Part shown: one piece after another, positions 53,644 to 62,042 of the stretch
How the letters are laid out: each line of letters opens with the position of its first letter
How positions within the stretch are numbered: position 1 is the first letter of the stretch
From: Lactococcus ileimucosae
Lineage (GTDB): Bacteria > Bacillota > Bacilli > Lactobacillales > Streptococcaceae
Assembly (NCBI RefSeq): GCF_943193185.1
Contig: NZ_CALPDE010000013.1
Location: 1 to 64,000 of the forward strand
Direction: 5' to 3'
Length of the DNA: 64,000 bases
Made by a program: the position numbers and the translations under genes
Notes under the pieces: generated by a model
What the model saw: only the letters and a program-made list of their open reading frames with translations
Told to the model about the DNA's origin: nothing
Database searches by the model: none

Positions 53644-54594
53644 ATGGTTAGACGTATTGTAGTTGCTCTTGGTGGTAATGCTATTTTGACAAATGATCCA
53701 ACAGCAAAAGCACAACAAGAAGCCTTGGAAGTCACAGCAAGCCAACTGATTCCACTTATTAAAGACAATGATGTGGAAATCATTGTCACTCATGGCAATG
53801 GACCACAGGTTGGAAACTTGCTCTTACAACAATTAGGATCAGACAGTGAAAAAAATCCAGCTATGCCTTTAGACACAGCAGTTGCTATGACTCAAGGACA
53901 AATTGGTTACTGGATGAGTCAGGCTTTCACTAAGGCGCTACTTAAGGAAGGTTTGGGGCATATCCCAGTGGCCTCAGTGGTAACACGCGTTGTTGTTGAT
54001 GGCAATGACCCAGCCTTTGAAAATCCAACAAAACCTATTGGACCGTTTTATGATGAAGTGCAGATGAATAAGATGCAGGAACAATATCCAGATTGGAAAT
54101 TTGTTGAAGATTCAGGCCGTGGCTATCGCCGCGTTGTAGCAAGTCCAAAACCTGAGCGTATCGTGGAAGCAGAAGCGATCAAGCCTCTATTAGATGCTGC
54201 AGTTTTAACAACTGTATCAGGCGGCGGTGGTATTCCTGTAGTTGCTAATGAAGATGGCACATATACAGGTGTAGAAGCTGTTATCGACAAAGACTTTTCA
54301 GCAGCTAAGCTTGCAGAACTCGTTGACGGTGACGAGCTAGTTATCTTGACAGGTGTTGACAATGTTTTCGTCAATTACAACAAACCAGATCAAAAGAAAT
54401 TGGAAAAGGTTACTTTATCTGAAATTGGCGCATACTTGAAAGAAGGACAATTTGCTGCAGGTTCAATGAAGCCAAAAGTAGAAGCAGCCATGGCTTTTGT
54501 AGAACGTACAGGACGTGCTGCAACAATTACCTCACTTGAAAACCTTGAAGATTTCTTGGCAAACGGTTCAGGAACAACAATTGTTGCGGATTAA
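53644..54594 (+). CDS. arcC: Carbamate kinase
   Basis: This 316-residue enzyme makes ATP from carbamoyl phosphate and ADP, the energy-yielding last step of the ADI pathway. Motifs are [32 protein letters not shown] and the end [23 protein letters not shown] lies before the ATG. A terminator follows, separating it partly from the ybaK-like gene. Confidence 0.96.
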   Translation: MVRRIVVALGGNAILTNDPTAKAQQEALEVTASQLIPLIKDNDVEIIVTHGNGPQVGNLLLQQLGSDSEKNPAMPLDTAVAMTQGQIGYWMSQAFTKALLKEGLGHIPVASVVTRVVVDGNDPAFENPTKPIGPFYDEVQMNKMQEQYPDWKFVEDSGRGYRRVVASPKPERIVEAEAIKPLLDAAVLTTVSGGGGIPVVANEDGTYTGVEAVIDKDFSAAKLAELVDGDELVILTGVDNVFVNYNKPDQKKLEKVTLSEIGAYLKEGQFAAGSMKPKVEAAMAFVERTGRAATITSLENLEDFLANGSGTTIVAD

Positions 54595-54599
54595 AATGT

Positions 54600-54627
54600 A
54601 AAAGGCTGCGTTTACGTAGCCTTTTTC
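54600..54627 (+). terminator. Terminator after arcC
   Basis: AAAGGCTGCG TTTA CGTAGCCTTT stem-loop (one G-T pair) followed by T. Confidence 0.75.
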
Positions 54628-54646
54628 CTATGATTCGGAGGAGTCA

Positions 54647-55138
54647 ATGAGAAATTTTAGAGAAGTAGAAGAGCTGATGACCAAACTAAAAATTCCATAT
54701 CAAATAGTTGAACATCCAGCAAGTCATTCTACAGAGGAATCAGATAAGTATATCGAAGGACATGAAGGGTGTAGGTCGAAAACTTTAGTTTTGGCTAATA
54801 AAAAATCCACGCAATTCTATATGGTTATTATGGATGACAGTAAGCGAGTTGAAATGGACAAACTTGGGGAGATACTTGGAGTAAATCGCCTGCATTTTGC
54901 ATCAGAAGAACGCTTGGAAAGCATGTTGGGACTCCAATCAGGTATTGTTTCTATTTATGGTTTGGTTGATAATAAAATGGATAATATGCACGTTTACTTT
55001 GACCGAGAAATGCTTGAGGAGCATGACATCATGACTTTTCATCCAAATGACAATACAAAGACAATCTTCTTTCCGATGGAAGACTGCTTTAAAATACTAG
55101 AGTCGCAAGGTTATACTTATGCTATAATTGATTTTTGA
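54647..55138 (+). CDS. YbaK/ProX (PrdX-like) aminoacyl-tRNA deacylase domain protein in the arc cluster
   Basis: This 163-residue protein has the YbaK/ProRS-INS fold: LKIPYQIVEHPASHSTEES, GCRSKTLVLANKKSTQFYMV, a conserved EILGVNRLHFASEERL and the SIYGLVDNK segment near the end. Members such as ProX/PrdX remove alanine from tRNA(Pro). Why one sits between arcC and arcT is unclear; it could protect translation when arginine catabolism shifts amino acid pools. CGGAGGAG provides the ribosome site. The arcT gene starts 18 bases later. Confidence 0.8.
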   Translation: MRNFREVEELMTKLKIPYQIVEHPASHSTEESDKYIEGHEGCRSKTLVLANKKSTQFYMVIMDDSKRVEMDKLGEILGVNRLHFASEERLESMLGLQSGIVSIYGLVDNKMDNMHVYFDREMLEEHDIMTFHPNDNTKTIFFPMEDCFKILESQGYTYAIIDF

Positions 55139-55156
55139 GATATGGAGGAATAGCTT

Positions 55157-56287
55157 ATGAAAATAAATGGTTTTGGAGTTGAAGAATGGCTTAATGTGTG
55201 GGAAAAATCAGCAGTATATGATATTGCACAGTCAACGATTTCGTCCATGACCCTGCAAGAGATATTAGATTTAGAAGCAGATAAGGGACAAAACTTCATG
55301 TCGACTCTTATGCAGGAGAAATTCAATTATGGCTGGATTGAGGGCTCTCCTGAATTTAAAAAAGAAGTGGCAAAGCTTTATGCTGATGTTCCCGCAGAAA
55401 ATATTTTAGCAACAAATGGAGCAACTGGTGCAAATCATCTCGTATTGTATAGTCTGATTGAGCCAGGGGATCATGTTATTGCAGAATACCCAAGCTACCA
55501 GCAGCTCTATGATATTCCTCGGTCTTTGGGAGCAGAAGTTGATTTCTGGCAGATCTATGAGCGTGAAAATTGGTACCCTCGTCTAGAAGAGTTACGGCAG
55601 ATGATGCGACCAAACACCAAGATGATTTGTCTGAATAATGCCAACAACCCCACAGGAACGACATTAAACCGTGCATTTTTGCAAGAAGTAGTAGACTTGG
55701 CTAAGACGGTTGGTGCTTATGTATTAGTTGATGAAGTTTATTTACCATTAGATGACTCAGAGGATTATGTACCTATTGCTGACTTGTATGAGAAAGGGAT
55801 TTCCACCAATTCTTTGTCTAAAACTTACTCTGTTCCAGGTGTGCGCTTGGGCTGGGTAGCAACTCAGGACGAAAAACTGACCGATGTGTTTCGGAAATAT
55901 AGGGATTATACAATGATTTGCTGTGGCATTTTTGATGATGCCTTAGGAACTTTGGTTTTAAAGCATCGGGACAAAGTTCTTGCGCGTAATAAAGCAATTG
56001 TAAATAAGAATCTAGAAATCTTGCGTGAATGGGTTGAAAATGAACCTTTGGTTTCAATGATATATCCAAAGTCTGTTTCAACAAGCTTTGTAAAATTTGA
56101 AGAATTGGATCCAGAAAAAACGGAAGAATTTTGCATAGAATTACTAAAGAGCAAGGGTGTTCTTTTAGTCCCCGGCAATAGGTTTGACTTGCCAGGCTAT
56201 GCAAGAGTAGGGTACTGTACAAATGAAGCGACTTTGCGCGAGGGCTTAGCTGCTTTATCTCAATTTTTGCGGGAATATGACAAATAA
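55157..56287 (+). CDS. arcT: Pyridoxal-phosphate aminotransferase of the arc cluster
   Basis: This 376-residue class I/II aminotransferase has the LATNGATGANHLVLYSL and LNNANNPTGTT motifs, and the PLP lysine lies in TNSLSKTYSVPGVRLGW. ArcT genes are part of arc clusters in lactococci and streptococci; the physiological substrate is unsettled. Starts 18 bases after the ybaK-like gene, GGAGG upstream. A weak hairpin follows at about 56291-56316. Confidence 0.9.
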   Translation: MKINGFGVEEWLNVWEKSAVYDIAQSTISSMTLQEILDLEADKGQNFMSTLMQEKFNYGWIEGSPEFKKEVAKLYADVPAENILATNGATGANHLVLYSLIEPGDHVIAEYPSYQQLYDIPRSLGAEVDFWQIYERENWYPRLEELRQMMRPNTKMICLNNANNPTGTTLNRAFLQEVVDLAKTVGAYVLVDEVYLPLDDSEDYVPIADLYEKGISTNSLSKTYSVPGVRLGWVATQDEKLTDVFRKYRDYTMICCGIFDDALGTLVLKHRDKVLARNKAIVNKNLEILREWVENEPLVSMIYPKSVSTSFVKFEELDPEKTEEFCIELLKSKGVLLVPGNRFDLPGYARVGYCTNEATLREGLAALSQFLREYDK

Positions 56288-56290
56288 GAG

Positions 56291-56316
56291 AATAAGGGGC
56301 TTGGGACCTCTTTTTC
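56291..56316 (+). terminator. Weak terminator after arcT
   Basis: AAGGGG and CCTCTT pair imperfectly (with G-T pairs) and are followed by T5. Confidence 0.4.
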
Positions 56317-56364
56317 TATACTAAAAATTTCCAAATTTGGTACAATAATGAAAGGAGGATTTCC

Positions 56365-56976
56365 ATGGATTTTGTAAAAATTAATAAAGAACGCCACGCT
56401 GTAAAAACATTTGACGGTAAAAAAATACCGACAGTAGATGTGAAACAGATTATCTCTGCTGCGAGCTTAGCACCTTCTGCGCATAACATCCAACCTTGGC
56501 ATTTTGTGATTATAGAAAGTCAGCAGAAGCGTCAAGCGCTTTTATCAGAAGTTAAGGGAAAGAATGGGCAGCAGGTTAAAGAAGCGGGAGCTGTTATTGC
56601 TATTTTTAGTGATACAAATCTTTCAGAACGCTCAAGCGAAATTGCCCGTATAGGAGCCGCAGAACTGGACAGCGAGCAACTGCAACGTTTTAATAGCCGT
56701 TATCCACAAATGTTTGAAAGCATGGATGAGCTGATGGAGGCGAGCTACTTGTCCCTGAATATAGGTTTTGTGACAATGAATCTCATGTATGCTATCAAAA
56801 ATAGAGGATATGAAGGAAATGTTATCCTTGGTTTTGACCGCACAGCACGCGTGAACGAAATTCTTGAAGTAGATAAACGTTATCGTCCAGAACTGCTGGT
56901 TGTACTTGGCACATCAGAATCCAAAGGTGAAGCAAGTTATCGTTTGCCACAACAAAACATTATTGAGATTCGCTAA
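56365..56976 (+). CDS. Nitroreductase family protein
   Basis: This 203-residue FMN-dependent oxidoreductase starts MDFVKINKERHAVKTFDGKK, where the R-HAVK-F pattern is the nitroreductase opening (RRSVR.F in relatives). ASLAPSAHNIQPWHFVII is the FMN/substrate site, and the C-terminal LGFDRTARVNEIL follows. The enzyme class reduces nitro compounds and quinones; the natural substrate is unknown. AAAGGAGG precedes the ATG. It is next to the menaquinone genes but has its own start region. Confidence 0.9.
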   Translation: MDFVKINKERHAVKTFDGKKIPTVDVKQIISAASLAPSAHNIQPWHFVIIESQQKRQALLSEVKGKNGQQVKEAGAVIAIFSDTNLSERSSEIARIGAAELDSEQLQRFNSRYPQMFESMDELMEASYLSLNIGFVTMNLMYAIKNRGYEGNVILGFDRTARVNEILEVDKRYRPELLVVLGTSESKGEASYRLPQQNIIEIR

Positions 56977-57083
56977 GTATTTGTAAGAAAAAGCTGGAGT
57001 CGTTTATATCGAAATTTAAGGTGAAATTTGCTAGAATAATAGAGACATAAAAAAGATAGATATATTAGGGAGCGAAGGAAAAA

Positions 57084-58064
57084 GTGCTAGATTTTTGGCA
57101 GGACTATCCTGAAATTAGAGGAAAACTTATCGCAGTACAGGCTTTGATGGCGGAACGTTTGTCCGTAAATAATGCAGACATACATGATGCATTGCAAAAG
57201 TTTACGACGCGTGGAGGGAAGATGGTTCGTCCAGCGCTTTTTTTTCTATTTTCTGGCTTATTAAAAGAGAGCAACCAAGACGAAGAACGTTTGCTTAAAA
57301 TAGCGGCTAGCTTAGAGCTGTTACACTCAGCGACTTTAATCCATGATGATATTATCGATGATTCGCCTTTACGTCGAGGTTTACCAAGTGTGGAGGCCCA
57401 GTTTGGTAAAGATGTTGCTGTATATACAGGTGATTTTATCTATACGGTGTATTTTGAACTGCTTTGCGAAACGATGGCCGATACCCCATTTTTACCTAGA
57501 AATGCAAAGTCGATGAAAAAAATATTGCAAGGTGAGTTGACTCAAATGCAGTCAGCATTTAATGCAGATAACAGCATCCGGCACTATCTTAAGGCAATAA
57601 GCGGAAAAACTGCGGAATTGTTGAGTCTGGCTTGCTTGGAAGGGGCATATTTTTCAGGCGGAGATAAGCAGCTGCAACGGTCAGCTCGAAAGATTGGCTT
57701 GGCGATTGGCTTGGCCTTCCAGATATATGATGATGTTTTGAATTTTACTGTAGGTTTAGAGGAGGCTGATAAGCCCATACTGACAGACTTTAGACAGGGC
57801 ATTTATACATTGCCTCTGCTTTTAGCAAAAGAGGAAGCTCCTGAACAAATTTTGCCTTATCTGGTAGCTTCAGACGGTCTCAGTCGTGAGGAATGTATCC
57901 AGTTTTCACAGTTGGTAGCGGAGCTGGGAGGCATTACAGGAAGCCTATCTTTGGCTAAACATCTTACGAACCAAGCGCTTTTAGAAATTGAAAAACTTCC
58001 CAAATCTCGTAACCGTGAGATTTTAAAGGAAGTCACCCAAACGTTATTACAAAGAAATTATTAA
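57084..58064 (+). CDS. Polyprenyl diphosphate synthase (menaquinone side-chain)
   Basis: This 326-residue all-helical trans-prenyltransferase starts at GTG 57084 behind GAAGGAA. The first Asp-rich motif is HDDIIDDSPLRRG, and the second is a variant, QIYDDVLNFT instead of DDxxD. GGKMVRPALFF is the substrate loop. It would elongate FPP with isopentenyl units to the long chain for menaquinone. It lies 2 bases before the menA gene, so the two clearly cooperate. Product chain length cannot be read with certainty. Confidence 0.9.
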   Translation: MLDFWQDYPEIRGKLIAVQALMAERLSVNNADIHDALQKFTTRGGKMVRPALFFLFSGLLKESNQDEERLLKIAASLELLHSATLIHDDIIDDSPLRRGLPSVEAQFGKDVAVYTGDFIYTVYFELLCETMADTPFLPRNAKSMKKILQGELTQMQSAFNADNSIRHYLKAISGKTAELLSLACLEGAYFSGGDKQLQRSARKIGLAIGLAFQIYDDVLNFTVGLEEADKPILTDFRQGIYTLPLLLAKEEAPEQILPYLVASDGLSREECIQFSQLVAELGGITGSLSLAKHLTNQALLEIEKLPKSRNREILKEVTQTLLQRNY

Positions 58065-58066
58065 AA

Positions 58067-58969
58067 ATGAATTTTAAAACATTTGCTGAGCTCATCGAGT
58101 TGAAAGCTAAAGCAGCTAGCGTTTTTCCTTTTTTATTGGGACTGGCTTACTCGCTCTATCACTACCAGATGGCTAACTTCCTCCCTTTGTTCCTCTACTT
58201 TATCGCCATGTTCTGTTTCAATTGTTTTGTGGACATATGGGACAATTATAATGACTATCATAAGGCTGTGGACACGGAAGATTATAAGAAAAATACCAAT
58301 ATTATTGGGCGAGAAAACCTGCCGATTAAGACAATACGTACATTGCTCATAGCCTTTTTTTCTCTTTCCTTCTTCTTAGGATTAGGCGTTGCTTGGCTGG
58401 TAGGTTGGCCTGTCTTTTGGTTGGGACTCTTTTGCTATTTTGTAGGAATTTTTTACTCTGCAGGTCCGAAACCATTATCAAGTTTACCTGTGGGGGAGTT
58501 GGCTAGCGGTTTGACGATGGGCTATTTGATTTTTCTGATTTGTGTATATATTAATACGAGTGCAGCCTTTGTCTGGAATTTCGAAAGTTTGGCTTTAACC
58601 TTTCTCGTCGCCTTGCCAAGCATCTTGCTGATTTCAAACCTGATGTTGGCCAACAATACCTGCGATTTGGAAGAGGACGAGGCCAATCATCGTTACACTA
58701 TTGTGCATTATATTGGCAGAAAAAATGCATTGCGCTGGTGGACGATGAGTATCGTTTTGGCCTATATTTCTATTGTTGTTGCTGTTGTTCTGGGAGTGGT
58801 TTCCCCGCTTATGCTGCTGCTGTTCTTGCTTTTGCCTTTCATCGTAAAGCAGGCTAGACCTTACTTACAAAGGCAAGTAAAAAAAGAAACATTTATTGTT
58901 TCAGTGAAAATCCTGCTCGTCTTCTCTTTTGCCCAGACAATCTTGATGCTCGTATCTTTAGCTATTTAG
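58067..58969 (+). CDS. menA: 1,4-dihydroxy-2-naphthoate polyprenyltransferase (MenA)
   Basis: This 300-residue UbiA-superfamily membrane enzyme has about eight to nine membrane segments. The first Asp-rich motif is NCFVDIWDNYNDYHKAVD, and the second is NLMLANNTCDLEEDEANH. It attaches the polyprenyl chain made by the preceding gene's product to DHNA, forming demethylmenaquinone, which lactococci use for respiration with heme. It follows by 2 bases and is terminated at 59004. Confidence 0.9.
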   Translation: MNFKTFAELIELKAKAASVFPFLLGLAYSLYHYQMANFLPLFLYFIAMFCFNCFVDIWDNYNDYHKAVDTEDYKKNTNIIGRENLPIKTIRTLLIAFFSLSFFLGLGVAWLVGWPVFWLGLFCYFVGIFYSAGPKPLSSLPVGELASGLTMGYLIFLICVYINTSAAFVWNFESLALTFLVALPSILLISNLMLANNTCDLEEDEANHRYTIVHYIGRKNALRWWTMSIVLAYISIVVAVVLGVVSPLMLLLFLLLPFIVKQARPYLQRQVKKETFIVSVKILLVFSFAQTILMLVSLAI

Positions 58970-59003
58970 ACGAACGAAGCAAATAGAATGTGTCACAGAA
59001 TCC

Positions 59004-59034
59004 AAAAAAGCCTTCTTAAGTGAAAGGCTTTTTT
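59004..59034. terminator. Bidirectional terminator between menA and the feo genes
   Basis: AAAAAAGCCTT/AAGGCTTTTTT stem with CTTAAGTGA loop; both strands have T runs. Confidence 0.85.
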
Positions 59035-59035
59035 G

Positions 59036-59206
59036 CTAGTCACAGCAATCTGTTTTTGCTGATGTTTCTAGTGCAGAAACGCTTTTGACGGGACAGGTTG
59101 TTGTTGCACAGTCGTCGCACGCTCCCTTGCCACGTACTGTTTTGCGAACAGAAAAGAAGGCAGCGGTTAAAATAATAACTAAAAGAATACTACTCGCTAA
59201 GTTCAA
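59036..59206 (-). CDS. FeoB-associated Cys-rich membrane protein
   Basis: This 56-residue protein starts at TTG 59206, inside the end of feoB, with GGAGGAAC correctly placed upstream. One membrane segment (NLASSILLVIILTAAFFSV) is followed by a basic stretch and a Cys-rich tail with C-x2-C-x4-C (ACDDCATTTC) and a terminal CCD. This matches the small FeoB-associated Cys-rich family found after feoB in many Firmicutes in place of FeoC. It probably helps iron transfer or redox sensing at the FeoB channel. It overlaps the feoB end by 17 bases and is coupled to it. Confidence 0.8.
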   Translation of the reverse strand: MNLASSILLVIILTAAFFSVRKTVRGKGACDDCATTTCPVKSVSALETSAKTDCCD

Positions 59207-61298
59207 GAGAATGTTCCTCCTTATTTAGTGTAATTTTTGATTTACGGAAAATGAGATAGCTTCCAAAACTCATGAGAAGCAGCGCAGATAAAGTACTGAT
59301 ATTAAAGTTCTTCTCGAGGACTGAAAGGCCAACCTGATAAATAATGAAACTCATACTATACGCAATAGCCGTTTGAAAGCCAACAGCGCGTAAAGTCCAT
59401 TTTACATCACCCATTTCTTTATAAATAGCGGATATAGCAGCGATACATGGTGCACATAAAAGATTAAAGACAAGTAAGGAGTAAGCTGCCAGTGGTGTAT
59501 AACTGCCTTGCAAAGTCGTCCAAATGGCTCTGCCGTTATTTTCGATATCCGCACCTTGCGCATACAACTGGCTCATCGTCCCAACGATGGTTTCCTTTGC
59601 GATAAGACCGGTCAAAGTTGCGACAGTTGCTTTCCACTCTCCAAAGCCCAGAGGAGCAAATACAATGCTCAGGTAACCTCCTAATGTAGCCAATATTGAT
59701 TGCCCAGGATCAACTTGCTCTAAGGTAAAACTGTAATTTGACAAGAACCAAAGACAGACATTAAGGGCAAATATAATGGTTCCAGCACGTTTAATAAAGC
59801 TGAGGCCACGGTCAAAAGCATACTTTAAGACTGTAGGAAAATGGGGCAAATGATAAGTAGGAAGTTCCATAATGAAGGCAGAGGTATCGCCAGCAAACAT
59901 TTTGGTCTTTTTCAAGATAATCCCTGAAAGGATAATCATCGCCATCCCCAAAAAGTAGGCACTAGGAGCTACCCAACTGGTGGAGTGGAAAAAGGCACCA
60001 GAAACTAGAGCAATGATTGGCAGTTTTGCCGAACAGGGCATAAAGGTTGTGACCATAATCGTAATTTTTCGATCTCTCTCCTGTTCAATCGTGCGCGTGG
60101 CCATGATTCCGGGGACGCCACATCCAGAAGAAATTAACATGGGGATGAAGGATTTGCCGGACAAACCAAACCGTCTAAAGATGCGGTCCATGACAAATGC
60201 TACACGTGCCATATAACCTGAATCCTCAAGAAAGCCCAATAAAAGAAAGAGAATAAAAATTTGGGGGACAAAACCTAAAATAGCTCCAATTCCGGCAAGG
60301 ACACCGTCGAGGAGAAGTGACTGTACCCAAGGAACAATAGCCCAATAGTCCATCATTTGACGAAGCGTGTTGGGCAGAAAACTGCCAAAAAAATTATCAT
60401 TTAACCAATCACTGGCAGGTGTACCAATAACTTGAATAGCCAAGAAGTAAACCAACCACATGACAAAGATAAAGATAGGAAGTCCCAGCCATTTATTGGT
60501 GACAATACTGTCTATCTTATCCGTTAGGTTAAGGCGCCCTTTACTATTATTTGTAACGACAAGGTCTACGATTTGTCCGATGAGGTCATAACGTTCATTG
60601 ACGATGATAGCTTCTTGATCATCTCCCATTATTTTCTCGGTTATTGCAACAATGTCATTCAGCTCTTTTCTTTGAGCATCATTAAGGCTTTCTAAAGCTA
60701 AGGCATCCCCTTCAAAGAGTTTGATTTGTTCAAAGCGAGTCCTAGCATGAGGGCAAATTTGGCCAATCTCTGCTAAGGCACTTTCAAGACGGTGGTCGTA
60801 GTCCAGAGGGTGAACCTCCAAAGGCTGGCAAGCAACCCGTATGACCTCATCCAAGCCACGATTTTTTAAAGCACTTGTGGGCACAACAGGTAACCCTAAC
60901 ATATAAGAGAGTTTCTCTTTATCTATCTTCCTTCCTTGATACTCCAGTAAATCACTCATGTTTAGAGCAATAACGATGGGGATGTTAAACTCCATAAGCT
61001 GTAATGTAAGGTAGAGAGAACGCTCCAGATTAGTAGCATCTATAATATTAAGGAGAATATCTGGTGGGGTTTCTCTAAGATAGTTCCGTGTAACCTGTTC
61101 TTCCAAGGTGTAAGGTGAGAGTGAATAAGTTCCAGGAAGGTCTTGAATAGCAATAGTTTTGTCCTTTTTATAATGCCCAGTTTTACACTCTACTGTGACA
61201 CCGGGCCAGTTCCCGACTTGTTGATTGCTTCCAGTCAATATGTTGAAAATACTGGTTTTCCCACTGTTGGGATTTCCGATTAAGGCAATTTTGGTCAT
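59190..61298 (-). CDS. feoB: Ferrous iron transporter FeoB
   Basis: This 702-residue protein has an N-terminal G domain with G1 GNPNSGKTS (8-16), G3 DLPGT (53-57) and G4 NMSD, a helical GDI domain, and a C-terminal membrane domain with two gate motifs (FIPMLISSGCGVPGI, the second FNLLCAPCIAAISAI). Starts one base after feoA ends. It imports Fe(II) driven by nucleotide hydrolysis. The cluster is feoA-feoB-small Cys-rich protein. Full length. Confidence 0.97.
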   Translation of the reverse strand: MTKIALIGNPNSGKTSIFNILTGSNQQVGNWPGVTVECKTGHYKKDKTIAIQDLPGTYSLSPYTLEEQVTRNYLRETPPDILLNIIDATNLERSLYLTLQLMEFNIPIVIALNMSDLLEYQGRKIDKEKLSYMLGLPVVPTSALKNRGLDEVIRVACQPLEVHPLDYDHRLESALAEIGQICPHARTRFEQIKLFEGDALALESLNDAQRKELNDIVAITEKIMGDDQEAIIVNERYDLIGQIVDLVVTNNSKGRLNLTDKIDSIVTNKWLGLPIFIFVMWLVYFLAIQVIGTPASDWLNDNFFGSFLPNTLRQMMDYWAIVPWVQSLLLDGVLAGIGAILGFVPQIFILFLLLGFLEDSGYMARVAFVMDRIFRRFGLSGKSFIPMLISSGCGVPGIMATRTIEQERDRKITIMVTTFMPCSAKLPIIALVSGAFFHSTSWVAPSAYFLGMAMIILSGIILKKTKMFAGDTSAFIMELPTYHLPHFPTVLKYAFDRGLSFIKRAGTIIFALNVCLWFLSNYSFTLEQVDPGQSILATLGGYLSIVFAPLGFGEWKATVATLTGLIAKETIVGTMSQLYAQGADIENNGRAIWTTLQGSYTPLAAYSLLVFNLLCAPCIAAISAIYKEMGDVKWTLRAVGFQTAIAYSMSFIIYQVGLSVLEKNFNISTLSALLLMSFGSYLIFRKSKITLNKEEHSLELSE

Positions 61299-61772
61299 CT
61301 ATATTTCCTCTTGATTGGGGATTGCTATTTTTATCTTTTCGGCATCAATTTTTCGTAAAGATAGAGCATAACCTCGGAGATGAAGTTCCATAGGATCACC
61401 CAGAGGGGCAAGCTTATGGACGGTAATATGTGTGCCACGTGTAATGCCCATATCCATTAAGCGCCGTTTCATTTCACCTTGACAGTCAATAAAGCGAACG
61501 ACTCCGGTCTGGCCAGCAGTTAAAGATGAAAGAGAAGACAAGTTCTCCTCGGCTTGTTCATTTTTAAGCACAATATCTTGCAGATAGAAGTTACTTAGGG
61601 CCAGACGTGTGTTCCCGATTTTTAAGAGAGCATTTTCTCCATCAAGAGAAAGTAAGACAACTTCTTTATCTGATGAAAAACCAAGTTCCCGTAATTTTCC
61701 AGCATGTGTGGATTTTAAAATTTTATCGATGTAGTATATTTGTCCAATTCGAGCTGTATTCAGTGTTTTCAT
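61299..61772 (-). CDS. feoA: FeoA protein with two FeoA (SH3-like) domains
   Basis: This 157-residue protein contains two FeoA-type repeats. The first, about residues 1-75, includes KLRELGFSSDKEVVLL. The second, about 80-150, includes QGEMKRRLMDMGITRGTHIT, then GDPMELHLRGYALSLRK. Usual FeoA proteins are 75-80 residues, so this is a tandem fusion. AAGGAG precedes the start. A palindrome at 61789-61805 lies between promoter and start, suggesting metal-responsive control. Confidence 0.93.
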   Translation of the reverse strand: MKTLNTARIGQIYYIDKILKSTHAGKLRELGFSSDKEVVLLSLDGENALLKIGNTRLALSNFYLQDIVLKNEQAEENLSSLSSLTAGQTGVVRFIDCQGEMKRRLMDMGITRGTHITVHKLAPLGDPMELHLRGYALSLRKIDAEKIKIAIPNQEEI

Positions 61773-61788
61773 GCGGACTCCTTCGGCG

Positions 61789-61805
61789 AAATGTAAAATA
61801 CATTT
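61789..61805 (-). promoter_or_regulatory. Palindromic operator candidate in the feo leader
   Basis: AAATGTAAAATACATTT is a perfect 7-3-7 inverted repeat, 17 bases upstream of the feoA ATG and about 13 bases downstream of the -10 (TATACT, 61823-61818, with TG extension). A repressor bound there would block the feo transcript. The repeat differs from the Fur and MntR boxes I know, so the regulator is open. Confidence 0.5.
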
Positions 61806-61908
61806 GACATTACACTAAGTATAACACGAATCACTTGTAATTTCGAGGAAATTGTGTATAGCGTTCCTTTGTAGAAAGTTTGTGCTGCTTTGTGGAACGA
61901 GAACGCGG

Positions 61909-61924
61909 TGTTTCACGTGAAAAC
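61909..61924. other. parS-like sequence
   Basis: TGTTTCACGTGAAAAC matches 14 of 16 positions of the chromosomal parS consensus TGTTTCACGTGAAACA; the palindrome continues to CACAT. parS sites normally cluster near oriC. Confidence 0.35.
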
Positions 61925-61929
61925 ACATA

Positions 61930-62038
61930 AAAAAACTTGCCTTAAAACTAACGTCCGTCTAAATGGCAGTTGTGGTATTTTTTACCATATCCATTTTAGC
62001 AGGAGCTGTTTATCATAATAAAAGACAAGTTTTTTATT
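61930..62038. other. Large structured element/terminator between feoA and fakA
   Basis: An outer stem AACTTGYCTT type (plus strand 61935-61944 and 62025-62034) encloses about 80 bases with an inner stem TAAATGG/CCATTTTA and GGTA/TACC hairpin, and T runs on both strands. It can serve as terminator for fakA (minus strand). The complexity of the interior exceeds that of a plain terminator. Confidence 0.5.
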
Positions 62039-62042
62039 GGAT

